Made by a program: the position numbers and the translations under genes
The notes under the pieces: generated by a model
What the model saw: only the letters and a program-made list of their open reading frames with translations
The model's database searches: none
Told to the model about the DNA's origin: nothing
In this document: piece by piece, positions 52,499 to 61,665 of the stretch
Layout: every line of letters begins with the position of its first letter
Position numbering within the stretch: position 1 is the first letter of the stretch
From: Chryseobacterium sp. JV274
Lineage (GTDB): Bacteria > Bacteroidota > Bacteroidia > Flavobacteriales > Weeksellaceae
DNA length: 64,000 nucleotides
Assembly: GCF_903969135.1 (NCBI RefSeq)
Contig: NZ_LR824569.1
Span: 4,547,001 to 4,611,000, forward strand
Direction of reading: 5' to 3'

Positions 52499-53827
52499 TT
52501 ATTTTGCAAATCTTACAGACATTTTTCTATCAGCAGCTCTTTCTGCGTCAGAAGCTTTTGCGTCTACTTTAGCAAATTTGCTTCCATAACCTTCTGCTTC
52601 TAAAACCTGAGCTCCAACTCCAGCTTTTGCTAAAGCTGCTTTAATAAATTCAGCTCTGGCTTTTGATAATTTTACGTTTGAAGCTTCGTTTCCTGTTTTA
52701 TCAGTGTAACCACCGATTTTGATTTTTGCATCAGGGAAAGCTTTAAGAATAGCCACTAAGTTATCCAACTGTCCTTGTGAACCTGCTTCAAGTTCAGTAG
52801 AACTTCCCATTTTGAAATTAACATGGTCGAAATCGTACCATTTATCTTTCAATGCTGAATCATCAGCTGCATTTTTGTAAGCTCCGGATTTCAGGAAAGT
52901 AATCATCTGATCCTCCATACCGCCTTTATAACCTTTTAACATCACACCATTAAGATCAATGTTTTCATCGGTTTTAGCAGTAGCCGGAACAGGTGTTGCA
53001 GTTCCTGTTGTAGCTGTATCTGCAGTAGAACTTGTTGTTGCTGAGTCAGACGTACTGGTAGTTGTGGTAGTCGTCTGTTTTTTCTCGCACTGTTTCCATA
53101 AGAAATATCCGGCTGCCAATAACAGTAAAAGCGGAAGCAGCCATTTCCAGATGGAGCCTCCGCCTTGATTATTGTTATTATTATCGTTAAATTGTTCTCT
53201 TATTTCTCTTGCTCCTTCAGAAACATTTTCTCTTGCTGTAGCAACACCTTCTGCGATGTTATCTTTAGCAGTAGAAGTTACCGAAGAAACTGTTTCCTTC
53301 GCCTGGCCAAACCAATTTTCAGCTCCTAATCCAAAGGAAGCCAAAGAAAGACCTGCTGGCAATAAGGAAGAAATAATGCCTTTCTGATCGTTCAGCAAGC
53401 TGGAAATACCTGAAGCACCTAAATTATTGTCTGCCGCATATTTTCCAACCGTGCCTACCGTAGCTCCAGTCACCAGGTTTAACAAAGAACCTGCAGAGGT
53501 ATTGCTTACTCCTGAAAAACTGGCAATGGAATTTACCAATCCGCTTATTTTATCTCCAAAAATTGAAGACAACAAGTTAGAAATAATAGGGTTGCTAGAT
53601 GAACCACCTAATAAATTTCCTAAAATTCCACTTGAAGAGGCTTGTGTAATAGCTTCCACAACGCCAGGCTTATCTGCACTATTGGCTAATCCACCTACTA
53701 CAGCAGGTAATAATCCACCAATTGCTTTAGAAATACCGGATTCACTTTCTCCAAACTGCGAAGCAGCCTGTGAAACTAAAGCGGGACCTAATTGTCCTTT
53801 AATTAAATCAATGACATTTAAAGACAT
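52499..53827 (-). CDS. DUF937-OmpA fusion protein
   Basis: This 442-residue protein starts with a DUF937 domain (residues 1-170, SLNVIDLIKGQLGPALV and GGLLPAVVGGLANS), which is Ala/Gly/Ser-rich and helical. A short amphipathic segment, a poly-Asn stretch and a membrane helix (WLLPLLLLLAAGYFLW near residue 230) follow, then a Thr/Ser-rich linker. The C-terminal OmpA domain has KIGGYTDKTGNEASNVKLSKAR and ends with RAADRKMSVRF, as in peptidoglycan-binding domains. There is no classical signal peptide, so DUF937 should be cytoplasmic and OmpA periplasmic. Confidence 0.85.
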   Translation of the reverse strand: MSLNVIDLIKGQLGPALVSQAASQFGESESGISKAIGGLLPAVVGGLANSADKPGVVEAITQASSSGILGNLLGGSSSNPIISNLLSSIFGDKISGLVNSIASFSGVSNTSAGSLLNLVTGATVGTVGKYAADNNLGASGISSLLNDQKGIISSLLPAGLSLASFGLGAENWFGQAKETVSSVTSTAKDNIAEGVATARENVSEGAREIREQFNDNNNNNQGGGSIWKWLLPLLLLLAAGYFLWKQCEKKQTTTTTTSTSDSATTSSTADTATTGTATPVPATAKTDENIDLNGVMLKGYKGGMEDQMITFLKSGAYKNAADDSALKDKWYDFDHVNFKMGSSTELEAGSQGQLDNLVAILKAFPDAKIKIGGYTDKTGNEASNVKLSKARAEFIKAALAKAGVGAQVLEAEGYGSKFAKVDAKASDAERAADRKMSVRFAK

Positions 53828-53945
53828 AATAATAAATTTTTTTGATTAATGTTGAGATAAATTTAAACAAAAATCCGTCCAAATGTCACTTTTTTTTGAA
53901 TATTTCTTTAAAAATTAACGATTTTTTTCTAAATCATTAAAATTT

Positions 53946-55421
53946 TTAATAAGCTTTTGCGAATAATACACGTCTCTTAGAAGGTTTTCCTGAAATCAAA
54001 GACATTCCTTCTTCTATATCATCATCTAAAGGAATACATCTGATTGTTGCCTTTGTTTCATCCTTGATCTGTTCCTCTTCTTCAGCCGTACCATCCCAGT
54101 GAGCATAGATGAAACCTCCTTTCTCTTCCAGAACTGTTTTGAACTCTTCATAAGTATCAACTTTCGTCATATTATTTTTTCTGAATTCAAATGCTTTATT
54201 ATAAAGGTCCTGCTGAATAGTTTTTAATAACTCTTCAATATAAGAATCCAGACCTTCAATAGAACGAACTTCTTTCGTCAGATTATCTCTTCTCGCGATT
54301 TCCACAGATTTATTTTCCAGATCTCTTGGTCCCATTGCGATTCTAACAGGAACTCCTTTCAATTCATATTCTGCAAATTTCCATCCTGGTTTGTTCTGAG
54401 TATCATTATCAAATTTCACAGAAATACCTTTAGCTCTCAGTTTAGCCTGAATATCCAAAGCTACTTCACTGATTTGCTCTAGCTGCTCTTCTCCTTTAAA
54501 GATCGGAACAATCACTACCTGAATCGGTGCCAGAGTAGGTGGCAATACCAATCCGAAATCATCAGAGTGCGTCATAATCAAAGCTCCCATCAAACGAGTT
54601 GATGTTCCCCATGATGTAGCCCATGCATGTTCTATTTTTCCTTCTTTATTAGTGAATTTTACGTCAAATGCTTTTGCAAAATTCTGCCCTAAGAAGTGAG
54701 ATGTTCCTGCCTGTAAAGCTTTTCCATCCTGCATTAAAGCTTCAATACAATAGGTTTCATCAGCTCCTGCAAATCTTTCAGATGGAGTTTTCAACCCTTG
54801 AATTACCGGCATTGCCATAAAGTTTTCTGCAAAATCTGCATATACTTTATTCATCTTTTCTGCTTCTTCAACAGCTTCATCTTTCGTAGCGTGAGCGGTG
54901 TGGCCTTCCTGCCATAAGAATTCTGCCGTTCTTAAGAAAAGACGTGTTCTCATTTCCCAGCGAACAACATTCGCCCATTGGTTGATCAATATCGGTAAGT
55001 CTCTGTAAGACTGAATCCAGTTTTTGTAGGTATTCCAGATAATTGCTTCCGAAGTAGGACGAACGATAAGTTCTTCTTCCAATTTTGCATCCGGATCCAC
55101 GATCAGTTTAGATGGATTGTCCGGATCTGTTTTTAATCTGTAGTGAGTAACAACAGCACATTCTTTTGCAAAACCTTCTGCATTTTTTTCCTCAGCCTCA
55201 AACAAGCTCTTGGGCACAAAAAGCGGGAAGTATGCGTTAACGTGACCTGTTTCTTTGAATTTTCTATCCATTTCATCACGCATTTTTTCCCAGATCGCAT
55301 AGCCATACGGTTTGATCACCATACATCCACGCACGCCTGAGTTTTCAGCTAAATCAGCTTTTACAACCAGCTCATTATACCATTTGCTGTAATCTTCGCT
55401 TCTTGAGGTTAATTTTGCCAT
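53946..55421 (-). CDS. proS: Prolyl-tRNA synthetase (archaeal/eukaryotic type) lacking zinc Cys
   Basis: This 491-residue class II enzyme charges tRNA-Pro. It is the short type without the INS editing insertion: motif 2 lies around [21 protein letters not shown], and motif 3 near [11 protein letters not shown]. The C-terminal domain ends [10 protein letters not shown] as in the zinc-containing group. The four Cys positions are replaced (Asp443, Glu near 447, Ser474, Ser477). ATG 55421 starts [15 protein letters not shown]; the frame continues upstream, but a promoter element at 55538-55531 excludes the longer start. Confidence 0.95.
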   Translation of the reverse strand: MAKLTSRSEDYSKWYNELVVKADLAENSGVRGCMVIKPYGYAIWEKMRDEMDRKFKETGHVNAYFPLFVPKSLFEAEEKNAEGFAKECAVVTHYRLKTDPDNPSKLIVDPDAKLEEELIVRPTSEAIIWNTYKNWIQSYRDLPILINQWANVVRWEMRTRLFLRTAEFLWQEGHTAHATKDEAVEEAEKMNKVYADFAENFMAMPVIQGLKTPSERFAGADETYCIEALMQDGKALQAGTSHFLGQNFAKAFDVKFTNKEGKIEHAWATSWGTSTRLMGALIMTHSDDFGLVLPPTLAPIQVVIVPIFKGEEQLEQISEVALDIQAKLRAKGISVKFDNDTQNKPGWKFAEYELKGVPVRIAMGPRDLENKSVEIARRDNLTKEVRSIEGLDSYIEELLKTIQQDLYNKAFEFRKNNMTKVDTYEEFKTVLEEKGGFIYAHWDGTAEEEEQIKDETKATIRCIPLDDDIEEGMSLISGKPSKRRVLFAKAY

Positions 55422-55470
55422 TATTTTTTTTAATTTTTTTAACTTTTGTACATTATTGTTATCTAAAAAT

Positions 55471-55538
55471 AAAAATCTATTTTTGATAGATTTTTTTACC
55501 AGTATTTTGGTACATTTTTGGTACAGATTGCAAATATA
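55471..55538 (-). promoter_or_regulatory. proS promoter and leader with hairpin and direct repeats
   Basis: The minus strand has TATATTTG at 55538-55531. The expected leader then contains two TGTACCAAA copies (55525-55517 and 55514-55506) 11 bp apart and a 10-bp hairpin at 55471-55495 (AAAAATCTAT/ATAGATTTTT). No Pro-rich leader peptide is present. Confidence 0.4.
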
Positions 55539-55565
55539 ATTTAAATTAAAAATTTTTACGTTATC

Positions 55566-56669
55566 ATGAAAAGAAATATACATAAAAATTTGCTTGGTCT
55601 GCTAAGATCCAAAGGGGTGTTGGCTATATCAGGCGGATTATTACTTGTGTCTTGTGGTGCTCAGATGGGAGGGTATAGCGAGACGGATGGGGTGTATTAC
55701 GACCCCAATAAGGATACGCTACCTGAAGGAGTTATCATCAATGATAGCGGAAACAGAGTAGGAGAATACTATGACTATTATCAGGATTCCAATGTTATTC
55801 AAAATGCACAGACGAATTCCCGAGAACAGCAAAACAGATATAATGACTGGAGCAATACCAATCCGAATTGGAACTCCAACGCTACAGATTCAGACTGGGG
55901 ACTTTATGCAGGTTCTCAAACCAACTATTATGACAACTCATGGGGATCTCCTTGGGGATGGTATGGTGGTTATAGCCCGTATTGGGGTTGGGGTATGAAC
56001 CGTGGCTGGGGCTGGGGTGCTAGTATGTCCTGGGGGTGGGGCGGATCATTCGGCTGGGGCTGGGGAGGCTCTTACGGATGGGGAAGCCCATACTGGGGAT
56101 ATGGTGGATATTACGATCCATTCTGGGGCGGCTACGGAAACCCTTATTGGGGATACGGAGGCGGTTACTGGGGTGGTGGCTACTACAACAGACCAGTGTA
56201 TAGAAGAAGCGGTGCTAGTGGAGGAGGATTCCAGAATACAGGTGTAGCAAACGCAGTATACAGAACCAATACGGCTAATTCAGGCTTCAGAAATACTAAT
56301 GGCGGTTTCAGAAACGGAAATAATGGAGGTTTCAGAGATTCTAATTCAAATGGCGGTTTCAGAAATAGTAATGGAGGATTTAGAAACACAGATAATGGTG
56401 GCTTCAGAAATTCCAACTCAAATGGCGGTTTCAGAAATACACAGTCCAATGGTGGATTCCGTAATACAGCACCACAGACAAGACCTAACTATAATTATCA
56501 GCAACCACAGCCTAGAAACAACAATAGTGGAGGCTTCAGATCTAATGATTCAGGAGGTTTCAGATCTAGTGGCGGCTTCAACTCCGGTGGCGGCGGCTTC
56601 AGAGGCGGTTCTTCTGGCGGCGGTGGCGGAATGAGATCCGGCGGCGGAGGAAGAGGTGGATTCAGATAA
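55566..56669 (+). CDS. Repetitive Gly/Trp/Asn-rich lipoprotein with GGFRN repeats
   Basis: This 367-residue protein starts with an N-terminal signal ending in LLLVSC (lipobox, Cys at about residue 31). Residues 36-110 are Asn/Asp/Tyr-rich. Residues 110-215 are rich in Gly, Trp and Tyr with about 17 Trp (WGWGGS-type units). Residues 235-320 are repeats of (N/S)GGFRN, with about a dozen GFR copies in total. The tail is Gly/Arg-rich. It is extracytoplasmic and probably disordered or fibrous. The next gene, 29 bp downstream, encodes an outer-membrane protein. Confidence 0.75.
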   Translation: MKRNIHKNLLGLLRSKGVLAISGGLLLVSCGAQMGGYSETDGVYYDPNKDTLPEGVIINDSGNRVGEYYDYYQDSNVIQNAQTNSREQQNRYNDWSNTNPNWNSNATDSDWGLYAGSQTNYYDNSWGSPWGWYGGYSPYWGWGMNRGWGWGASMSWGWGGSFGWGWGGSYGWGSPYWGYGGYYDPFWGGYGNPYWGYGGGYWGGGYYNRPVYRRSGASGGGFQNTGVANAVYRTNTANSGFRNTNGGFRNGNNGGFRDSNSNGGFRNSNGGFRNTDNGGFRNSNSNGGFRNTQSNGGFRNTAPQTRPNYNYQQPQPRNNNSGGFRSNDSGGFRSSGGFNSGGGGFRGGSSGGGGGMRSGGGGRGGFR

Positions 56670-56698
56670 TTTTCAAACGAATAAACTATTAAAAAATA

Positions 56699-58108
56699 AT
56701 GTTAAAAAAATCTTTAGTATTAATGAGTATTTCTGCTGCATTTTATGCACAGGCTCAGGATGTTTCTGTGATAAGAAATACCGTGGATGTTTACTCAAGT
56801 ACTCCTATGGTGGGATCGGCTAAGTTCAATGCAATGGCTGGATCTAATGGTGCGCTAGGTGGTGATGCAAACTCTTTGCTTACCAACCCGGCAGGTTTAG
56901 GGGTAGCTATTTCAGGAGAGGTTTCAGGAACTTTATCTATTTTAGGCAATAAAAACAGCAGCTCTTTAGCTGGATCTACCATAGACTATAGCAAAACTAA
57001 GGGAGACCTTGGAAATGCAGGCGGGATCATTGCTTTCCCACTGATGACAGAAACCGGATGGAAGTTTATTAATATCGGTATTAATTTCTCCAATCAGTCT
57101 CTTGATAATGTCATTCAGTCACCGGGTAATAACAATGTTGTCTACGCCTTTGATAAAGATGATATAACCAAGGATGCTGCATTGGCAGGACATATATATG
57201 AAAGATATGGTAATCTGTCAAAGATGAGCTTTGGGGTAGGAGCCAATTATAATCATAATTTATATTTAGGGGCGGGTTTCAATTTTTTCAATGCTTCAGT
57301 TGATCAATATGATACTTTATTTTACCGAAATCTTGCCAATAATTCTACGGAAGGATTCAGTAAGCAGGATACTCCTTATACAGAAAGATCTTCAGGTTTT
57401 TCTGCTTCATTAGGGGTGATCGGAAAACTAAGTCCTAATTTCAGAGTGGGAGCATCCCTTGAGACTCCTACATTCTGGACAATAGACAGAAATTATTATT
57501 TCTATAACGATCCTGTTTACGGGGACGATATGGGTGCTGAAAACAGAAAGTTTACTTCACCGCTTAAAGCAACAGTGAGTGCTGCATTTGTAGCAAGTAA
57601 AAACTTCTCTTTGAACGTAGATTATACCCTTGGACTTACAAAGCCTGATTATAAAGTATACGGCGGTGCAGAAAGATCATTAAATGATTTCTTTAAAGAG
57701 AATTACAAAAACCTTTCTGAAGTAAGAGTAGGAGCTGAGTACAGAGTACAGCAGTTCAGACTGAGAGGAGGTTATGCTTACCAGTCAAGTCCTTTTGATG
57801 CACTTACGATCAGTAGATTTAATGATGCAGGAAGCGTAGGAGATCAATCATACAGCAACATGATGCTAAGCGATAGAAATACGCTTTCTTTCGGTATCGG
57901 GTATGATTTCAAATCTTTCTATGTAGATGCATCTTATCAGAATATCTCATCTAAGTATACTAACCCTTTTATGAGAGGATATATGGACGGAAATTCTGAT
58001 TCATCTTATTATTCTGCTAACAACATTTTTGAAAGTGATGCATATGCAGCAAGTGAGGTTAAAAATAACAGAAATAATTTCTTCCTTACAGTAGGATGGA
58101 AGTTCTAA
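56699..58108 (+). CDS. OmpP1/FadL-family outer-membrane protein
   Basis: This 469-residue protein has a signal peptide (MLKKSLVLMSISAAFYAQAQ) and the N-terminal NPAGL motif (ALGGDANSLLTNPAGLGVAI) of FadL/TodX-type hydrophobic-compound channels. Amphipathic strands run to the C-terminal NNFFLTVGWKF. Homologues are sometimes labelled hemin receptor, but the family transports hydrophobic molecules. It follows the repetitive lipoprotein after 29 bp and is probably co-transcribed. Confidence 0.88.
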   Translation: MLKKSLVLMSISAAFYAQAQDVSVIRNTVDVYSSTPMVGSAKFNAMAGSNGALGGDANSLLTNPAGLGVAISGEVSGTLSILGNKNSSSLAGSTIDYSKTKGDLGNAGGIIAFPLMTETGWKFINIGINFSNQSLDNVIQSPGNNNVVYAFDKDDITKDAALAGHIYERYGNLSKMSFGVGANYNHNLYLGAGFNFFNASVDQYDTLFYRNLANNSTEGFSKQDTPYTERSSGFSASLGVIGKLSPNFRVGASLETPTFWTIDRNYYFYNDPVYGDDMGAENRKFTSPLKATVSAAFVASKNFSLNVDYTLGLTKPDYKVYGGAERSLNDFFKENYKNLSEVRVGAEYRVQQFRLRGGYAYQSSPFDALTISRFNDAGSVGDQSYSNMMLSDRNTLSFGIGYDFKSFYVDASYQNISSKYTNPFMRGYMDGNSDSSYYSANNIFESDAYAASEVKNNRNNFFLTVGWKF

Positions 58109-58131
58109 GCTTTACATAAGCTATATACAAT

Positions 58132-58162
58132 AAAAAAGCTCCGGATTCCGGAGCTTTTTTAT
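58132..58162. terminator. Bidirectional terminator between the FadL-like and ZIP genes
   Basis: AAAAAAGCTCCGG (58132-58144), loop ATT, CCGGAGCTTTTTT (58148-58160). It works for the convergent genes on both sides. Confidence 0.92.
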
Positions 58163-58165
58163 TTT

Positions 58166-58894
58166 TTAATGAGAATGGGCAACAGGATGTTGGTGGAAGA
58201 GATGCATCATTAATGCAAGTGAAACTCCTAAAACAACCAGTCCGATCTTTACCCAGTCAATATTGTGATTTTTATTGCTTTCAAAAATGATCACTGATGA
58301 AATATGAAGGAAAATTCCCCCTACGATAGCCAGAAAATAGGGCTGAAGATCAGGATTGAAATAGTTTCCTAGCAACATTCCCATTGGAGAAGCCAGGGCA
58401 AATAAGGCTACAATGAGAATAGAGGGGTACGATGAAGAACTTTTTGATTCTCCTTTTCTGTTAAATAAAAATGCTCCCAGAATAAATGAAATAGGGAGAT
58501 TGTGAAACACAATTCCCCAAAGATAAGGAGACATCTCGTGTTTTTCATTGGCAAGAGGAATTCCTTCAATGAAAGCATGAATAAACAATCCTACCATTAA
58601 AGCAGCAGGAAGAATATTGTGTTCACTATGATGATGGAAATGCCCATGTTCAAAACCTTTGGTAAGAGCCTCCAGAATCATCTGCAGAAGAACTCCTGCG
58701 ATTACAAATATCCCAAGATTGCTGCTCCCTGCAGAAGTGTAAACCTGCGGGAAAACTTCATTGAGGCAGATTGTAATCAAAAAACCGGCACTCAATATCA
58801 AAAGATTTTTAGCCAGTTTTTCTTTTTTACCAAAGTGTTTTCCCAGAAATACGCCTGTTACGACACTTAAAATCAGTAAAAGTACTGTTGTCAT
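58166..58894 (-). CDS. ZIP-family metal transporter
   Basis: This 242-residue protein has about eight helices and a His-rich loop (KGFEHGHFHHHSEHN) between helices 3 and 4. Helix 4 carries HAFIEGIPLA and helix 5 HNLPISFILGA, the metal-binding H...E and H...P positions of ZIP proteins. The C-terminus is also His-rich (HQHPVAHSH). It probably imports Zn2+ or another divalent metal. It overlaps the upstream methyltransferase stop by one base. Confidence 0.88.
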   Translation of the reverse strand: MTTVLLLILSVVTGVFLGKHFGKKEKLAKNLLILSAGFLITICLNEVFPQVYTSAGSSNLGIFVIAGVLLQMILEALTKGFEHGHFHHHSEHNILPAALMVGLFIHAFIEGIPLANEKHEMSPYLWGIVFHNLPISFILGAFLFNRKGESKSSSSYPSILIVALFALASPMGMLLGNYFNPDLQPYFLAIVGGIFLHISSVIIFESNKNHNIDWVKIGLVVLGVSLALMMHLFHQHPVAHSH

Positions 58895-59619
58895 TATTTT
58901 TTCTTAAATAAATTGATACAACGTGGGGAATTTTCTTTATTAAATTCATTCAGCTGATAATCTCCCCAGATTTTTATTCTTTCAAAGCCACATTCCGAAG
59001 CATAGTTGTGAATAGCTTCCAATGTATGAAGCTTTACCTTTTCAAAAAAATGAAACGGCTTACCGTCAGCTTCAAAACGGATATCTTTGATGACATGTCT
59101 GCCTTCGATTTTTTTCAGGATTTTAAAGTCTATATTATCGCGGGTGATTGCTGTTTCCGGTACTAAAGTATTTCTTACATATTCTTCATTCAGATAATCC
59201 AGTACAAAATATCCTCCGGGCTTCAATGCATTGTAAACAGACTGAAATACCTTTTTATCATCATTTTCATTGTCAAAATACCCAAAACTTGTAAATAAAT
59301 TGAATACAGCATCCATAGGATCAGCATCAATTGGGTTTCTCATATCATGAACTTCAAAAATCAAGGTTTGATTTTCATACTGTTTATCAGACTCAATGCT
59401 TTGTCTAGAAAGGTCAAGACCCAAAACATCATACCCTAATTTATTAAGAAAAACAGAGTGTCTTCCCTTTCCGCAGGCAAGATCTATGATTTTCGACTGA
59501 GGCGGCAACTGAAGGTCCGCTGTGAGCTTTTTAATGAAGTTTTCAGCTTCAGTATAGTCTCTGTTGCTATAAAGCAAATGATAATAAGGGGTATCAAACC
59601 AAGATTCAAACCATTCCAT
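58894..59619 (-). CDS. Class I SAM-dependent methyltransferase
   Basis: This 241-residue cytosolic protein has motif I IIDLACGKGRHSVFL near residue 41, the acidic end of strand 2 in VLGLDLS, and DAVFNLFTSFGYF. The substrate is unknown. Its start is exactly 4 nt after a TATTTTTG element, so the mRNA may be leaderless. The ZIP gene is translationally coupled downstream. Confidence 0.88.
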   Translation of the reverse strand: MEWFESWFDTPYYHLLYSNRDYTEAENFIKKLTADLQLPPQSKIIDLACGKGRHSVFLNKLGYDVLGLDLSRQSIESDKQYENQTLIFEVHDMRNPIDADPMDAVFNLFTSFGYFDNENDDKKVFQSVYNALKPGGYFVLDYLNEEYVRNTLVPETAITRDNIDFKILKKIEGRHVIKDIRFEADGKPFHFFEKVKLHTLEAIHNYASECGFERIKIWGDYQLNEFNKENSPRCINLFKKK

Positions 59620-59623
59620 AATG

Positions 59624-59631
59624 CAAAAATA
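59624..59631 (-). promoter_or_regulatory. -7 promoter element (TATTTTTG) of the methyltransferase-ZIP pair
   Basis: The minus strand reads TATTTTTG exactly 4 nt before ATG 59619, with TTTG at 59657-59654 (22 nt spacing). Confidence 0.6.
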
Positions 59632-59756
59632 ACTAAATTTGTGCGGTTAAAAGCAAAGTATTTTACAACATTAAGAGATTGAAAATTTCAATTGGACAAG
59701 GAATTGGATGGCTAATCTTTTAATTATTAAAGCTTTAAATCTTTTAATTCATACTT

Positions 59757-60923
59757 ATGGATACAGAAAATATTAAAATACAGATAAAGACATTCTTCGG
59801 ATTGGAGCAGATTCTGGCAGAAGAAATCAAAAAATTGGGTGGTAGGAATGTTGAAATTAAAAACAGGGCAGTAAATTGTGAAGGAGATCTTGGTTTTCTT
59901 TACAAGATCAATTACTCTGCGAGAACAGCATTGAAAATACTGGTTCCGATTCATGAGTTCAAAGCTTTTAATCAGCATCAGTTCTACGATAGATTGTTCA
60001 AATTTGAATGGGAAAACTTCATGAATGTTGATCAGTCTTTCTCTATTGATGCTACAGTAAACTCTGAAACATTCAAGCATTCTCAGTTTGTGACTTTAAA
60101 AATGAAGGATGCGATCGTGGATTATTTCCAGGAAAAATTCAAAAGACGTCCGAATGTGGAAACGAGAAATCCGGATATCAAATTCCATCTTCATATTGAC
60201 AGAGAATTGGTGATGATTTCAATGGACTCTTCCGGTGATCCTTTATTTAAAAGAGGGTACAGAAGAGAGCAGGGAGAAGCGCCTATCAATGAGGTTCTTG
60301 CAAGCGGAATGCTTCAGCTGGCAGGCTGGGACGGAAAAGGAAATTTCCTTGATCCTATGTGCGGTTCAGGAACATTATTGATTGAAGCAGCAATGATTGC
60401 GATGGATCTTCCGGCTCAGATCTTCAGAAAGAGATTCGGCTTCCAGAACTGGAATAACTATGACGCAGAATTGTTTTCGAAAATTAAAGAATTCAGAATT
60501 AACAGAGTAAGACAGTTTGATGGAAAAATTGTAGGGTATGACATTGATGGAAAAATGCTGAATGCTGCAGAAATGAATGTAGAAGCAGCAGAAATGGAAG
60601 ATGTAATTGAGATCAAAAAACAGGATTTCTTTGATTCTAAGAAAGAATTGTTCCCTTTATTAATGGTATTCAATCCACCTTACGACGAGAGAATTTCTAT
60701 CAATGATGATGATTTCTACAAGAAAATAGGAGATACTTTCAAGACCCATTATCCGAATACCTTAGCGTGGCTGATCTCTTCAGACCTTGAAGCGGTAAAG
60801 AAAATTGGTCTTCGTCCTTCAAGAAAGATTAAACTTTTCAACGGAAAACTGGAAACGAGATTTTTACAGTACGAAATGTATGAGGGAACGAAGAAGATAC
60901 ATAAGCTGGAAGATAATAAGTAA
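59757..60923 (+). CDS. THUMP-domain class I RNA methyltransferase (RlmL/YpsC-like)
   Basis: This 388-residue protein starts with a ferredoxin-like plus THUMP region (residues 1-165, including the KMKDAIVDYFQEKFKRRPNV helix). The methyltransferase domain has FLDPMCGSGTLLIEAAMIA and the N6/N2-methylation motif MVFNPPYDERI. Family members methylate guanine N2 in 23S rRNA. The exact site cannot be read here. Confidence 0.9.
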   Translation: MDTENIKIQIKTFFGLEQILAEEIKKLGGRNVEIKNRAVNCEGDLGFLYKINYSARTALKILVPIHEFKAFNQHQFYDRLFKFEWENFMNVDQSFSIDATVNSETFKHSQFVTLKMKDAIVDYFQEKFKRRPNVETRNPDIKFHLHIDRELVMISMDSSGDPLFKRGYRREQGEAPINEVLASGMLQLAGWDGKGNFLDPMCGSGTLLIEAAMIAMDLPAQIFRKRFGFQNWNNYDAELFSKIKEFRINRVRQFDGKIVGYDIDGKMLNAAEMNVEAAEMEDVIEIKKQDFFDSKKELFPLLMVFNPPYDERISINDDDFYKKIGDTFKTHYPNTLAWLISSDLEAVKKIGLRPSRKIKLFNGKLETRFLQYEMYEGTKKIHKLEDNK

Positions 60924-60952
60924 CAGTTTGTATCGTTTAAAATAATAAACTG

Positions 60953-61381
60953 ATGGCTTGGAATTTTCTTGATGGACTTGATATAATTGTAGATGTATTG
61001 GAACTATTTGGTTCTGGTTCTGGTTCACGTTCAACTTCTGATAGAAAAAGCCTGAACTATGATGAGAAGCCACAAAAAAAGAGTTCAAAGAGATACAAAT
61101 ATTTCACAGAGAAAGTAAGTGCAGTATTTATCATATTGGCTGCATTTTCTTTTTTTATTGTTTTTAAAGATCCTTTACCTGCGCAAAATTATACACAAAC
61201 TTTGGTGGTAACTTCCTTAATAGGAGTTGGAATTTCGTTTGTACTATTTTTTATCCTGCATGTGATAGAGTTTTATTATTTTAAAAATATTTCTAAACTG
61301 CTTCTGTTCAGCTGTTCGGTAATTGTTTTCTTTATTTCTGTGGTCATGTGTATCTATTTCAGATCTGGTTGGTTTATATAA
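60953..61381 (+). CDS. Small membrane protein, member of a tandem pair
   Basis: This 142-residue protein begins MAWNFLDGLDIIVDVLELFG, an amphipathic helix, then a Gly/Ser linker (GSGSGSRSTSDRKS), a Lys-rich stretch and three predicted membrane helices (about 53-70, 81-104, 115-135). I do not recognise the family. The N-terminal 45 residues closely resemble the next, shorter gene. Confidence 0.6.
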   Translation: MAWNFLDGLDIIVDVLELFGSGSGSRSTSDRKSLNYDEKPQKKSSKRYKYFTEKVSAVFIILAAFSFFIVFKDPLPAQNYTQTLVVTSLIGVGISFVLFFILHVIEFYYFKNISKLLLFSCSVIVFFISVVMCIYFRSGWFI

Positions 61382-61425
61382 CACAATTGGTTATAAACTA
61401 AAAATTAATAAACTTTGAGATTAAA

Positions 61426-61593
61426 ATGTCCTGGAATTTTTTTGAAATATTTGATGTAGTTTTAGATGTATTCGGTCTGTTTAGCTCTGGATCAAAATCA
61501 TCACGTTCAAAACCTAAAAGAAAGGCTTTAAATCATAATGTAATAGCTCAAAAGAAAGAGTTAAAAGATCCAGATATTTCACAGGAAAAATAA
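61426..61593 (+). CDS. Short paralogue (55 residues) of the preceding gene's N-terminus
   Basis: The frame encodes MSWNFFEIFDVVLDVFGLFS, then SSGSKSSRSKPKRKALNH and ends DPDISQEK. It matches the preceding protein over the first 45 residues (WNF, D-h-h-h-DV, LF.SGS, RS, RK-h-LN) but has no membrane segments. Both have similar spacing and orientation, so a tandem duplication with loss or gain of the membrane part is likely. Confidence 0.65.
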   Translation: MSWNFFEIFDVVLDVFGLFSSGSKSSRSKPKRKALNHNVIAQKKELKDPDISQEK

Positions 61594-61625
61594 TATCAGT
61601 AGATTATTAATTTAATTAAATAATA

Positions 61626-61665
61626 AAAACAGGTTGTACTTATATGGTACAACCTGTTTTATTTT
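61626..61665. terminator. Bidirectional terminator after the small paralogue pair
   Basis: AAAACAGGTTGTAC (61626-61639), loop of 7, GTACAACCTGTTTT (61647-61660), a perfect 14-bp stem with A/T flanks. The AraC gene ends within it on the minus strand. Confidence 0.92.

Noticed and set aside
55471..55495. proS leader hairpin as a proline attenuator
   Set aside because: The only short frame before it (starting MYQNTGKK) contains no Pro codon, and no alternative pairing is visible.
55422..55583. Longer proS start at 55583
   Set aside because: The extension is AT-rich, unlike any synthetase N-terminus, and begins upstream of the predicted promoter element.
56250..56600. GGFRN repeats as a CRISPR array or tandem DNA repeat
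   Set aside because: The units vary in length and sequence, lie within one open frame and encode a protein repeat.
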